Shown here piece after piece: positions 41,983 through 50,503 of a stretch of DNA of 64,000 nucleotides. The notes beneath the pieces are model-generated. The model was not told the origin of the DNA and searched no databases. It saw only the letters and a program-made list of their open reading frames with translations. This DNA is from Rheinheimera sp. 4Y26 (GTDB lineage: Bacteria; Pseudomonadota; Gammaproteobacteria; Enterobacterales; Alteromonadaceae), in contig NZ_JAOBWS010000007.1 in assembly GCF_025245835.1 (NCBI RefSeq), positions 124,001 through 188,000 on the forward strand, given 5' to 3'. A program made the position numbers and the translations under genes. The first letter of the stretch is position 1. The number at the start of each line of letters is the position of its first letter.

Positions 41983-42291
41983 TATTATTCTCCAAATTGT
42001 TGTTTTGGACAGCTTTTTTAATGCTGCCTCAAACCCACTATAAACATAGCGGGGATATTTTGTATACAGGGAATGTGATAAGCGGAGGCAAAATTCTGAC
42101 AGGTCGGGGCAGCTAAAAAATAATCAGGTTAACCGGCTGATCATAGTGAAAAAATAATGCGGGGTTTGACAAAAATCTGTCATGTTTTTTGTGGCATTTT
42201 GCCATTTTTGGCATAATTCTACCGTGCTTTGCACAAAAAACATGCAGAACACGGGTAACTACGGCAAAACATAATAAAGAAGCTTCGGTAG
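41983..42291. other. Gene-free upstream region with operator-like repeats
   Basis: Lies upstream of the Oar-like receptor and downstream of truC, which is on the same strand. It holds TGACA-N6-TGTCA (42168-42183), alternating TGGCA/TGCCA half-sites (42192-42213), a 13-bp inverted repeat (42181-42193 with 42232-42244) and a 10-bp direct repeat AGCTTCGGTA (42281-42290 and 42301-42310). A -10-like TATACA lies near 42060-42066 for the receptor. Confidence 0.55.
42181..42244. repeat. 13-bp inverted repeat enclosing TGGCA half-sites
   Basis: CATGTTTTTTGTG and CACAAAAAACATG are perfect reverse complements separated by 38 bp. Inside the loop are TGGCA, TGCCA and TGGCA spaced by 3 and 4 T residues. 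Confidence 0.8.
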
Positions 42292-43122
42292 TTATCTGCC
42301 AGCTTCGGTATGACACAACAACGGCAGACTGGCAGCATCACAACGTGGCCACAGTTGCTGATAAAAATCCTCGCCCACAGGCCAGTTAAAGCGGGCGAAC
42401 AAAGCGGCCAGGTCGTCGATACCGGCATCGATTTGCATCAATTCACCGCTGATGGGGTGCAAAAACTCCAGTCTTTTTGCCACCAGCAATAAACGGTCAT
42501 TGCCAAAATGTTCAGCAAACAATTTGTTGTGTTTGCCATCACCATGGCTGGTGTCTCCCACTATAGGGTGAAACAAATGGGCAAGATGGCGCCTGAGCTG
42601 ATGTTTACGGCCGGTTTGTGGTTGTAGCGCCACCAGACTATAACGGGCTGCAGGGTAACGCCCCACTGCGATGGGCAATTCCACCTGCGCCAGCGGCCAA
42701 ATCGCAGTGCGGGCATCCTGCGCCACTTTATCCTGCCGCGCTTTTTTATCAGCCACTTTATCCAGCTGCTCTTTGAGCGCATAGTCCAGTAACAGCGGCG
42801 CTTGAACATAACCCCGCACCACGGCCAGATAAAACTTACGCCAGCTTTCCTGCTGATGCTGCTCTGTTAATAAACGGGCGACTTCAGACGATAACGCAAA
42901 CAACAACACACCGGAGGTCGGCCGGTCGAGCCGGTGCACCGGAAACACATGTTGCCCCAGTTGGTCCCGCAGCGTTTGCATCACAAAAAGTGTCTCGTGT
43001 TTGTCCAGAAAAGAGCGGTGTACCAGCATACCGGCCGGTTTATCCACCGCCACCAGATAAGCATCCTGATATAAAATTTTCAGCTGCACTGGCGCTACAG
43101 CATCAAGCTCAACATCTGGCAC
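42292..43122 (-). CDS. truC: tRNA pseudouridine(65) synthase TruC
   Basis: 276 residues; RluA-family fold. The catalytic Asp lies in HVFPVHRLDRPTSGVLLFAL, the form typical of TruC, and LQPQTGRKHQLRRHLAHL follows. It modifies U65 of tRNA-Ile and tRNA-Asp. Two GTG starts are possible. The inner one (43122) has AAAGGA 8 nt upstream and a 14-bp overlap with yqcC. The outer one (43143) has no such site. The yqcC-truC pair is also adjacent in E. coli. Confidence 0.9.
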   Translation of the reverse strand: MPDVELDAVAPVQLKILYQDAYLVAVDKPAGMLVHRSFLDKHETLFVMQTLRDQLGQHVFPVHRLDRPTSGVLLFALSSEVARLLTEQHQQESWRKFYLAVVRGYVQAPLLLDYALKEQLDKVADKKARQDKVAQDARTAIWPLAQVELPIAVGRYPAARYSLVALQPQTGRKHQLRRHLAHLFHPIVGDTSHGDGKHNKLFAEHFGNDRLLLVAKRLEFLHPISGELMQIDAGIDDLAALFARFNWPVGEDFYQQLWPRCDAASLPLLCHTEAGR

Positions 43123-43450
43123 TTTGTTGTATCCTTTTGCCACTTAATAACTGGTCTAAATCAGCGATACGGTTAATCAGCTTGAGCTTCTCTTCAGTGA
43201 CTGGGGCAAAAGCTTCTTCGGCGATAGGACAAACCGCAATACTCGCCGGCAAAGGCAAACGCCCTTCAACCAAAGCGCCCATTCGGGGAATAAAAATAAA
43301 CTGCAGCCATTGCTGCAGCGGCATAGTGTCACAACAAAACGGCGCCTGACTGGCCAGCGCTTCGGCCGAAGGCGGCAGTGCACTCCATAATTGCAGCTTT
43401 TTGAGTTCAATTTCGATTTGGCTTAACAGCACGGCAACTTGTTGATGCAT
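43109..43450 (-). CDS. yqcC: YqcC family protein
   Basis: 113 residues matching E. coli YqcC (about 109) in MPLQQWLQFIFIPRM and LPLPASIAVCPIAEEAF. Function unknown; a small helical protein conserved beside truC. AAGGGG precedes the ATG. It overlaps the start of truC, so translation is probably coupled. Confidence 0.88.
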   Translation of the reverse strand: MHQQVAVLLSQIEIELKKLQLWSALPPSAEALASQAPFCCDTMPLQQWLQFIFIPRMGALVEGRLPLPASIAVCPIAEEAFAPVTEEKLKLINRIADLDQLLSGKRIQQSARC

Positions 43451-43563
43451 CAGCAGCCCCTTCGCATTTTTTCCGGCGCACGTTTTTTTCAGGTGCGCAT
43501 ACTAGCACGGCTTGCAAATCCGTGCCGCCAACCTCATCATCGCCCTTCAAACGGAGAAAAATC

Positions 43564-43860
43564 ATGAGTTCAGTCGCTGTATTAATAGGCTTGATGTTCA
43601 TCGCCTACATTTTTCTGCTGCAACGCCGTCAGGACGAAAGAGCAACAGCCCTTGCCAAGCAATTGTGCCAGCAACAACAAATTCAGTTTCTGGATTGTGC
43701 CAGGGTCAGTCACAAACTGGTAAAAAAAGACGGGCATCGGGTACTCCGAACCTTGTATCTGGTGGAATTTAGCGGGGATGGCGAAAGCCGGTATCAGGCA
43801 CAGTTGTGGCTGAAAGGCTTAAGACTGGCCGCTTTTGAACTGCCAGCCTTTAAAACCTGA
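43564..43860 (+). CDS. DUF3301 membrane-anchored protein
   Basis: 98 residues. One N-terminal membrane helix (VAVLIGLMFIAYIFLLQ) followed by a basic cytoplasmic segment and a domain with ALAKQLCQQQQIQFLDCARV and YLVEFSGDGESRYQAQLWLKG. This matches my memory of the DUF3301 family of gammaproteobacteria. Function unknown. The start at 43564 has ACGGAG upstream; an earlier frame start lacks this. Confidence 0.8.
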   Translation: MSSVAVLIGLMFIAYIFLLQRRQDERATALAKQLCQQQQIQFLDCARVSHKLVKKDGHRVLRTLYLVEFSGDGESRYQAQLWLKGLRLAAFELPAFKT

Positions 43861-43870
43861 GCGCTTTAAT

Positions 43871-44206
43871 TTATCGGACTGAATGGTTGGGTAGCTGCTG
43901 TAATTTTGCCGCAAGCTGGCCGGTTAAAAAATCTTTATACATCACCCAATCCCCCAGCAAGCTGTACCATGGGTACTGAAAAGTTGCGGGTTTATTGTGT
44001 TCGATAAAAAAGTGACCGACCCAGGCAAAACCATAACCTGCCAGCGGCAACAACCAGACAAAGTGCCACAGACCGCTGTAACTCAACCAGCCCAGCAACA
44101 GCAGCACCACTGTGCTGCCGGCATAATGTAAAGCACGGCACAGCGGCTTGCTGTGCTCGGCTAAATAATAGGGATAAAACTCAGCAAAACTTCGAAACTG
44201 CTGCAT
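43871..44206 (-). CDS. Mpo1-like (DUF962) membrane protein
   Basis: 111 residues. Begins FAEFYPYYLAEHSKPLCRALHYAG, then two hydrophobic segments and GHFFIEHNKPATFQYPWYSLLGDW. The conserved histidines and H-N-K-P motif match the DUF962/Mpo1 family, of which the yeast member is a 2-hydroxy fatty acid dioxygenase. Whether this one oxidises fatty acids is inference. It starts 5 bp after the next gene upstream and is co-transcribed with it. Confidence 0.85.
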   Translation of the reverse strand: MQQFRSFAEFYPYYLAEHSKPLCRALHYAGSTVVLLLLGWLSYSGLWHFVWLLPLAGYGFAWVGHFFIEHNKPATFQYPWYSLLGDWVMYKDFLTGQLAAKLQQLPNHSVR

Positions 44207-44211
44207 TTGAC

Positions 44212-44865
44212 TCAGGCTCTTTGTTGTCGTGATCGAAACAGCAATGTACCGCTGACCGTCTGAAAGTCAAGCCGGGCCACCTGCTGATAATCATCCTGAT
44301 GAAAAAGCGGTAAATATTTATCCAGGGTCACAAAAACGCCGATGCCTTCAGAGCTGGCGTCCTGATCTACCCAGTGATCAATAGCCTGTAAAAAGGTGCG
44401 CATGGCCGCAGGGTGATGATAGCTAGGATTGCGCGCCAGAAAAGCCAGCATGTGATAATTTTTAGCCGGCATAGCCGCATGAATTTTCTGCTCTTTTTCC
44501 AGCATTTGCCGCGTCGACAATAAACCTGCCGTTAATAACATTTTTAACCGCCAGTGCCAGAATCTGTCTCCGGTCAGTTCAGAAGCCGGCGTGGTAATAC
44601 AGGCTACACCCAATAACTGTTCGCCATGCAATAAACCCAGAATAGGTTGCCCGGCTTGCCAGAATGCAGCTAAATCCTCCCGGATAGCCGAACGTAGCCT
44701 TTTTTCATAATCAGGCTGGTCGACGCGGAAAATTTGCATAAACAGCGGATCGTCATGGTAGGCCATATACAAAATGGACGCAGCGAGTTTTAATTGTTCG
44801 GCATTTAACACTTCAACTTTTAACGTCTGATCGGTTGGATTTTCCAGCGCTGAAATATCGCTCAT
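44212..44865 (-). CDS. GNAT-fold acyltransferase-like protein
   Basis: 217 residues. The layout resembles the acyl-CoA N-acyltransferase fold: N-terminal helices AASILYMAYHDDPLF, central LLGVACITTPA strand, YHMLAFLARNPSYHHPAAM with the beta4-like segment, and a C-terminal strand. A clear RxxGxG acetyl-CoA loop is not seen, so substrate and even activity are uncertain. AAAGGAAAAGG precedes the ATG. Confidence 0.55.
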   Translation of the reverse strand: MSDISALENPTDQTLKVEVLNAEQLKLAASILYMAYHDDPLFMQIFRVDQPDYEKRLRSAIREDLAAFWQAGQPILGLLHGEQLLGVACITTPASELTGDRFWHWRLKMLLTAGLLSTRQMLEKEQKIHAAMPAKNYHMLAFLARNPSYHHPAAMRTFLQAIDHWVDQDASSEGIGVFVTLDKYLPLFHQDDYQQVARLDFQTVSGTLLFRSRQQRA

Positions 44866-44947
44866 CTTGCCTTTTCCTTTTTTATCATCAGTGGCTTATC
44901 CACCATAGCAGGCAATAGCAAGAGCGCAAATAAGGCCCATAAACAAC

Positions 44948-44970
44948 AAAACCGGCCAAAGGCCGGTTTT
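44948..44970. terminator. Terminator after the DUF3192 lipoprotein
   Basis: AAAACCGGCC and GGCCGGTTTT around an AAA loop. T runs lie on both sides, so it can also act on plus-strand transcripts. Confidence 0.85.
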
Positions 44971-44987
44971 GTGTTCAAGCAGGAGAA

Positions 44988-45356
44988 TTACAGCTGCTGA
45001 TAAGCTTTATCGCCCCAACCGACCAATAAACCACGTTGGAAAATCAACGCAGTACATTCGTCTTTGCTGGTGACACCGTCACCATGGCTACGGTGGGTGC
45101 GGTAAAACAATACTTCTACTGTATCGCCGTTTTTCTGGAAAGATTCGGTAAAATCAGGGGTTCCGAGGCTGTTACGCACTGATGCAGCATCAACACCTGT
45201 TTTTAACTGACTGATATAGTTCTGGTTGGCTTGCTGAACTTTTTTGGTTTTGCTCCAGCTGTCATCGTCGTTTTCGTCATGCCCTACTGCAATCACACAG
45301 CCGGATAATAAAGAAGTTAAAGTGGCCGCAGCGAATAATTTCATCAGAGAGTTCAT
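44988..45356 (-). CDS. DUF3192 lipoprotein
   Basis: 122 residues. Lipoprotein signal peptide with lipobox LLSGC (Cys at about 20). The mature part has NYISQLKTGVDAASVRNSLGTPDFTESF and LFYRTHRSHGDGVTSKDECTALIF, the DUF3192 pattern. It resembles the SmpA/BamE type of small envelope domain. A paralogue lies at 53709-54104. AAGGATC precedes the ATG. Confidence 0.85.
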   Translation of the reverse strand: MNSLMKLFAAATLTSLLSGCVIAVGHDENDDDSWSKTKKVQQANQNYISQLKTGVDAASVRNSLGTPDFTESFQKNGDTVEVLFYRTHRSHGDGVTSKDECTALIFQRGLLVGWGDKAYQQL

Positions 45357-45535
45357 AAAAGATCCTTATTAAATGCTTTTTAAAAAAGAATGGGAGATTT
45401 GTTTTCGCCATGGCATAAGCAAACCCAATGCCAATAAAAATTAGCATTAAAAACAATAATTTATCAATTAGACGCTCGCTATCCATTTGTAACAAGTGGT
45501 AAATTAAACCACTTTTTAGCAAAAACGACTGAACC

Positions 45536-45865
45536 ATGACAGCTTTGTATACTCTGGTATGCCAGATTGCCGCCAAATTGCAGCAGGAAGGCAAAACGCC
45601 AAGCCTGGCGCTGGTGCGCGCCCGTGCCGGCAAAGGTGTGGCAGCACCTGAACTGTTCAGCGCTTACCAGCAATGGCGGGCAAATCCGCCCGGCGCTCCC
45701 ATTGAGCAAACAGAGCAGCAGCACAATCTGTTACAACAAGACAGCGCTGCGGCTGCAGAAAATCCGGATTTGGCAGGGCTGCAACAGGATATCCGCCGTC
45801 TGGAGCAAAAACTTGATCAGGCACTGTTGTTGTTACAACAGCTGCAACAGCGGGATAACAGCTGA
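45536..45865 (+). CDS. Hypothetical protein, KfrA-N-like helix-turn-helix and coiled coil
   Basis: 109 residues. The start YTLVCQIAAKLQQEGKTPSLALVRARAGKGVAAPELFSAYQQW resembles the winged-helix N-terminus of plasmid KfrA DNA-binding proteins. A Gln-rich coiled coil (LAGLQQDIRRLEQKLDQALLLLQQL) ends it. DNA binding is inference. Its TGA overlaps the next ATG (TGATG), so the pair is translationally coupled. Confidence 0.7.
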   Translation: MTALYTLVCQIAAKLQQEGKTPSLALVRARAGKGVAAPELFSAYQQWRANPPGAPIEQTEQQHNLLQQDSAAAAENPDLAGLQQDIRRLEQKLDQALLLLQQLQQRDNS

Positions 45866-46638
45866 TGTGGGTGGCTGAACTCAGATTCCGCATTATCGCC
45901 GACACCAGTTACCCGGCGGCCGAGGCGGCGGTACGCGCTTATCTGGAGACGCTTATTTTTCAGGGTCAGATGTTAGGACGCGAATTTCCGACTTATCTGG
46001 CGCAGGATGAATTTGTCAGCCGGCTGATTTTACCGGCCCCAGATGCACTACAAAAACAGCACCACAGCCAAAGAGGGCTTGCGGCACTGCAGGCGCTTGG
46101 CAGTGCCGGCCTTGCTTATCCTCAATTGGCGATGCTGGGCGAAGATCTGATGTCCAACCATACGGATCCTTGCCAAACACCTTCGGCTTATATTCTTTAT
46201 TGCCGATTTGGCCACAGTAATTCAGTTATTTATTGTGCTGAACATTTTGCTCCTGTGCCGCTTTATCGGCTCAAGGCCACCTCAACAGAGGATCACGAAG
46301 ATTTGATCCGCTGGCAGCTGCAATATCAGGCACTGGATGAAATTCAGATGCAGGAAAAAAGAGTACTGAATAATACCGCGGAGCGCAGCTTACAAAGCCT
46401 GCACAGTAAGCTCAATCAGCAAGGCCGCGCTTTTGCGAAGCAACTGGAGCAGTCGCTGCAAAGGCCGGTGTATTACGCACTTTATAGTGGCAGCAGTAAA
46501 GATTGCAGTCAGGAGGCTGATAAGCTGTGCCCTGGCTGTGGCAAAGCCTGGGCACTGAAAACACCGCTGCATCAGTTGTTTGATTTTCAGTGTGACCCCT
46601 GCCGGCTGTTAAGTAACATAGCCTGGCAGTGCCAATAA
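45865..46638 (+). CDS. Zn-ribbon-containing DUF2310 protein
   Basis: 257 residues. A large N-terminal region of unknown fold is followed near the C-terminus by a zinc ribbon: CPGCGKAW and, about 20 residues later, CDPCR. The length and layout fit my memory of the DUF2310 family. Function unknown; the pairing with a possible DNA-binding protein suggests a nucleic-acid role, which is only inference. Confidence 0.8.
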   Translation: MWVAELRFRIIADTSYPAAEAAVRAYLETLIFQGQMLGREFPTYLAQDEFVSRLILPAPDALQKQHHSQRGLAALQALGSAGLAYPQLAMLGEDLMSNHTDPCQTPSAYILYCRFGHSNSVIYCAEHFAPVPLYRLKATSTEDHEDLIRWQLQYQALDEIQMQEKRVLNNTAERSLQSLHSKLNQQGRAFAKQLEQSLQRPVYYALYSGSSKDCSQEADKLCPGCGKAWALKTPLHQLFDFQCDPCRLLSNIAWQCQ

Positions 46639-46692
46639 CAGCGCCAATAACCTTGTGTGGCAGTGCCAGGCCGGCATTCGCCACTTTGGCCG

Positions 46693-47235
46693 TTATGCCG
46701 GAAAACTCAGGCTCTGTAAAAATTCAGCTAAAGAGTCCGCCAGCTTTTCTTTCACTTCGCAGCCGACCCGCTCCAGATAAACTTCACCTGTGCTGTTAAG
46801 TACCGACAACAACAAATCTTCATCGTCAGTGACAGCAAAAAACACCGTGACCTGTTGTTTCAGCCGCCTTTTCATCAGCACATGACCAATGATGTTTTGT
46901 TGCAGCCGCTCTGTGTCGGCCTGATGCCAGGGCATTAACAGCTCAACAGGCCCACGCTGATGCTGCAGCTTTAAACCACCGCCAAAAGCCACGTTGTAAA
47001 AAGCTTTGATGTCAGGGTGTAATTCCAGCTCAAGGCCATGCTCCAGGCCGCTAAAATCAATAGGATTTTGTACAAATGCCGGCCACCAGGCCACTTGCTC
47101 ATTCACCACCTCACCATACTGGCAAGGAGAAGTTTGCTCAGGTTCGGCATAAGCCCACCATTGCTGGCCATTCGATTCGGCAACTTGCCGGGATTTTTTT
47201 AATAAATCGCTTAATTGCAGTGCAACTTCAGACAT
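46693..47235 (-). CDS. syd: SecY-interacting protein Syd
   Basis: 180 residues (E. coli 181). Syd binds cytoplasmic loops of SecY and blocks or proofreads faulty translocons. Matches include an acidic surface and [52 protein letters not shown]. The start at ATG 47235 is taken rather than a longer frame reaching into queF. syd diverges from queF as in E. coli. Confidence 0.9.
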   Translation of the reverse strand: MSEVALQLSDLLKKSRQVAESNGQQWWAYAEPEQTSPCQYGEVVNEQVAWWPAFVQNPIDFSGLEHGLELELHPDIKAFYNVAFGGGLKLQHQRGPVELLMPWHQADTERLQQNIIGHVLMKRRLKQQVTVFFAVTDDEDLLLSVLNSTGEVYLERVGCEVKEKLADSLAEFLQSLSFPA

Positions 47236-47290
47236 AACAGCCCAATATCCTGTGATAAAATTGCCGCATTCTAACCGGTCCGAGCTTGCC

Positions 47291-48139
47291 ATGACAAAAC
47301 CTGATGAATCTTTACTCGCCCATTTGAGCCTGGGCAAAACCACAGCTTATACCGACCAGTACGACGCAAGCCTGCTGCAGCCTGTGCCACGTCAGCTGGG
47401 CCGGGACGCTATTGGTTTGCCGGCCGGCACCGAACCTTTGCCATTTTATGGCCAGGATATCTGGCATGCATATGAGCTGTCCTGGCTCAATCATAAAGGT
47501 AAACCTATGGTAGCACTGGCCACTTTTGTGGTGCCGGTGATTTCGGCCAATCTGATTGAGTCCAAGTCTTTTAAGTTGTATCTGAACAGCCTGAACCAAA
47601 CCCGTTTTGTCGATATCAGCCAGCTGTATCAGACGCTGGTGCGTGACTTATCGGCTTGTGCCGGTGCCAAAGTGGACGTCACTATTCATCATGTTAATGA
47701 ACTGATTGCGTTCCAGCCCACCTGGATCCAGGGGCGCTGCCTTGATGATCTGGATATTGAAGTGCAGCAGTATGAATTTGACCCTGAGCTGTTAAAACTG
47801 GCGGGCCCTGAGCATCAGGTGGAAGAAAAATTACATTCCCATTTATTAAAATCAAACTGCCTCATTACCTCGCAGCCAGACTGGGCCAGTGTGTTTATTC
47901 ATTACCGGGGCGCTGCCATCGATCACGAAAGTTTATTGCGTTATCTGATTAGCTTTCGCCACCACAATGAATTTCATGAACAATGTGTTGAGCGGATTTA
48001 TCTGGATATTCAGCGCCGCTGTAAACCGGAATTTCTGGCCGTCTATGCCTGTTATACGCGAAGAGGCGGACTGGATATTAACCCACTGCGCAGCAGCCAG
48101 CCTTATACTCCACCTAATATCCGTTTAACCCGGCAATAA
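47291..48139 (+). CDS. queF: NADPH-dependent preQ0 reductase QueF
   Basis: 282 residues, the long bimodular type like E. coli. Reduces 7-cyano-7-deazaguanine to preQ1 for queuosine in tRNA. Motif [17 protein letters not shown] (QueF box) and the catalytic Cys in [16 protein letters not shown], with [16 protein letters not shown] near the C-terminus. The start at ATG 47291 matches E. coli. Confidence 0.95.
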   Translation: MTKPDESLLAHLSLGKTTAYTDQYDASLLQPVPRQLGRDAIGLPAGTEPLPFYGQDIWHAYELSWLNHKGKPMVALATFVVPVISANLIESKSFKLYLNSLNQTRFVDISQLYQTLVRDLSACAGAKVDVTIHHVNELIAFQPTWIQGRCLDDLDIEVQQYEFDPELLKLAGPEHQVEEKLHSHLLKSNCLITSQPDWASVFIHYRGAAIDHESLLRYLISFRHHNEFHEQCVERIYLDIQRRCKPEFLAVYACYTRRGGLDINPLRSSQPYTPPNIRLTRQ

Positions 48140-48167
48140 CAGTGCTATTTATAACGGTGAAGCTGAT

Positions 48168-48195
48168 AAAAAAGGCCGCAATGCGGCCTTTTTTA
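48168..48195. terminator. Terminator between queF and the M61 peptidase
   Basis: AAAAAAGGCCGC pairs with GCGGCCTTTTTT around an AAT loop, between convergent genes. Confidence 0.85.
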
Positions 48196-48235
48196 TTCTG
48201 AACAGATGAGCTACTGATACTAAAAACTTTTTTAC

Positions 48236-48291
48236 TTCAGGGCTTTAGTTCAGGGCTTTAGTTCAGCGCTTCAATTTAGTTCAGGGTTTTA
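48236..48291. repeat. Short tandem repeat spanning the M61 stop codon
   Basis: Two exact copies of TTCAGGGCTTTAG (48236-48248, 48249-48261), then a third with 5 extra bases (48262-48279) and a partial fourth that contains the stop codon (48280-48291). On the minus strand each unit has TGA and TAA. Confidence 0.8.
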
Positions 48292-50068
48292 CCTTGCCAT
48301 CAGTAAGCGGCACTCCCAGCCAGGCCTGATGATATAACTTCTGCTGCCGGCTTGGTTTTTTCAGCGGCACAATTTTACCGGGTTCAGCCGGCAAAGCGCC
48401 CAGGATCACAGTTTTGTCCAGCAAACGGCCCTGACGGAACAAGGTTAATGTTAACTGCTGACCTGGTTTAAAGTCTTTGAGCCTTTCAGTCAGCGCCGAT
48501 TTTAACTGCAGCCGGTTTACAGCTATCACTTCATCCTCTGAAGTTAACCCCGCCTGCCAGGCCGGTCCATCACGCTCGACTTTGTTAAGCTTCTCCACAC
48601 CGGCATTAAAGGTACCGGTCACCCCTAACCAGGCCTGTTGTTTGTCGGCCGCTTTGTACTCCAGGCCAGCGTCAGCCAATAAAGCAGCGGCGTCCAGTTG
48701 CAGCGGACTTTCAACCTGTTGTTGCCAGAATTCAGTCAGCGGTTTGCCGGTTAAATCCAGCGCAATTTGTTGTACATCGGCAGCGGTAAAAGCGGTGGTT
48801 TTGCCAAAACGCTGATACAACTCGTTATGCAGGGTGCGGTAATTGGCTTTGAGGCCGGAGTGGCGTAATAAATGTTGATCCAGCAACCAGCTGACCAGAT
48901 AACCTTCAGAGTAAATATTCACACTAAAATTGTCGGCATGATCGCCCGACAGGCTGATCCAGGCGTCAAAACTGCTTTGTGCCACCGACTGCACTTTAGC
49001 GCCAGGTAAACGGGCAAACTTCTCCAGCCTTTTGGCTAAGTCTTCATAAAATTCGGCTGGTGTCATTAAACCGGCACGCAGCAACAGCTGATTCTGGAAA
49101 TAGCTGGTGGAACCTTCCGAAATCCACAACAGTTCTGTGTAATTTGGCGCTAAATAATCATAAGGCACCAGCTCTGCAGGGCGATAAGCTTTGACGTTCC
49201 AGGTATGCACCAGTTCATGGGCGGCAGTACTGAGAAATTCCAGGTAATGTTTGCGGCTGGCAAAACTGAATCTGTCACGCTGGATCACGGTTGAATTTAA
49301 GTGTTCAGTGGCACCACGGGCGCCTGAGGTCGCATGAATAATAAAGAGGTAGTTCTGATATGGATAACCCTGCCAGATGCTGGGAGCCTGCGCCACCAGC
49401 TTTTGTAAATCAGCCACTGTTTGTTTCGAATCGTAATTTCCTTCGCCCCAAAACACCACTTCGTAATTGCGGTTATCCACCACAAAACTAAAAGACTGAT
49501 GTATGCCAGTTTCTATCGGCGAATCAGACAACACATCATAGTTGGCCGCTTTAAATTGATGCGGATTGTCGCCTCTTGGCATGCCGGAAGTACTACGCCA
49601 GTTTGCCGGCACCTTCAGCTGCACTGTGGAAGGTTGTGAGCGCAGCTCGTCACTGAACATCAGATAAGCGCTCGGATTAATATAAGCATGGGTTTCATCA
49701 ATATGACGGCTACGCTCACCCAGTTGATTGGCATAAATCTGGTAACTGACTTCAACTTCGCCTGCAGCCGGCAATTCCAGCAGCCAGCTGCTCTTTTCTT
49801 TTTTCCGAAACTTCAGAAGCTGACCTTGTTGATCACGGGCCTGAAATAATCGCACCCCATTGGCTAGATCCAGGATCTGATATTTACCTGTGCGCCAAGC
49901 CGGTAATTTAAGTTCCACCACCCCGGGCGCCTGCACTTTAAACTTCATCTGCACATCGGCCAGATGATGTTCCGGCTGATTGATGTTGATCTGATAATAG
50001 GTTTGCGCCTTGACTGCTGCGCCATACAGCAACATCAGCACACACCAGCTTTTTAATATAACTTTCAT
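48281..50068 (-). CDS. M61 family metallopeptidase with PDZ domain
   Basis: 595 residues. Signal peptide MKVILKSWCVLMLLYGAAVKAQ places it in the periplasm or outside. N-terminal beta domain, then zinc motif HELVHTW (His284, His288) and WISEGSTSYF (Glu318), and a C-terminal PDZ domain (AWLGVTGTF, GPAWQAGLTSEDEVIAVN). M61 enzymes are glycyl aminopeptidase-like. All catalytic residues are present. AGAGGAG precedes the ATG. Two palindromes (50135-50148 and 50151-50169) lie upstream. Confidence 0.9.
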   Translation of the reverse strand: MKVILKSWCVLMLLYGAAVKAQTYYQININQPEHHLADVQMKFKVQAPGVVELKLPAWRTGKYQILDLANGVRLFQARDQQGQLLKFRKKEKSSWLLELPAAGEVEVSYQIYANQLGERSRHIDETHAYINPSAYLMFSDELRSQPSTVQLKVPANWRSTSGMPRGDNPHQFKAANYDVLSDSPIETGIHQSFSFVVDNRNYEVVFWGEGNYDSKQTVADLQKLVAQAPSIWQGYPYQNYLFIIHATSGARGATEHLNSTVIQRDRFSFASRKHYLEFLSTAAHELVHTWNVKAYRPAELVPYDYLAPNYTELLWISEGSTSYFQNQLLLRAGLMTPAEFYEDLAKRLEKFARLPGAKVQSVAQSSFDAWISLSGDHADNFSVNIYSEGYLVSWLLDQHLLRHSGLKANYRTLHNELYQRFGKTTAFTAADVQQIALDLTGKPLTEFWQQQVESPLQLDAAALLADAGLEYKAADKQQAWLGVTGTFNAGVEKLNKVERDGPAWQAGLTSEDEVIAVNRLQLKSALTERLKDFKPGQQLTLTLFRQGRLLDKTVILGALPAEPGKIVPLKKPSRQQKLYHQAWLGVPLTDGKVKP

Positions 50069-50134
50069 AACAACTCCTCTGAATCCGGGCCCAACCTAAG
50101 CCAAATTCAGCAACGACGCCAGCGCTTTGCGGTC

Positions 50135-50169
50135 AAAGTGTACACTTTTGCTTTCAATATTTATGAAAG
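50135..50169. promoter_or_regulatory. Pair of palindromic operator candidates
   Basis: AAAGTGTACACTTT (50135-50148) is a perfect 14-bp palindrome. CTTTCA-N7-TGAAAG (50151-50169) is a perfect interrupted one right beside it. They lie between the M61 gene and the small unit at 50280. The regulator is unknown. Confidence 0.5.
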
Positions 50170-50279
50170 TCACACTGAAACATTACAACTCAACTTTTAC
50201 TTTCGTTTCGAAATATGGTTAACTAAGCAGCGTTGATGCCAGACACATCAACCCCAACCGAATGAACAGGACAGCTGCA

Positions 50280-50342
50280 ATGACAACTCTGACCTCTGTA
50301 GAAGAACAATCCTGGTTACCCTACTACCTGACCAGGAAATAA
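50280..50342 (+). CDS. Candidate 20-residue small ORF
   Basis: ATG at 50280 with AGGA about 10 nt upstream opens a 20-codon frame reading MTTLTSVEEQSWLPYYLTRK. An in-frame ATG at 50262 would add six residues. A perfect terminator follows 24 bp after its stop, so this looks like a separate short transcript, either encoding a peptide or being a small RNA. A GTTGATG/CATCAAC hairpin lies at 50232-50252. No promoter is clear. Coding status unproven. Confidence 0.4.
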   Translation: MTTLTSVEEQSWLPYYLTRK

Positions 50343-50365
50343 AATAAAAGTCCCAAGCAGGACAG

Positions 50366-50398
50366 AAAAAACGGCAGGCGTTGAACCTGCCGTTTTTT
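50366..50398 (+). terminator. Terminator of the small unit
   Basis: AAAAAACGGCAGG pairs perfectly with CCTGCCGTTTTTT around CGTTGAA. A further TTTTATTGC/GCAATAAAA hairpin follows at 50408-50428. Confidence 0.85.
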
Positions 50399-50503
50399 AT
50401 TGGCTAATTTTATTGCTTTGCAATAAAACGACTGCGCTTTTGCCTTTATTAACGATATACTTAGCGCAAAAGTCACTCGCTTCTAGCCAGGAAAACGTCA
50501 GTA

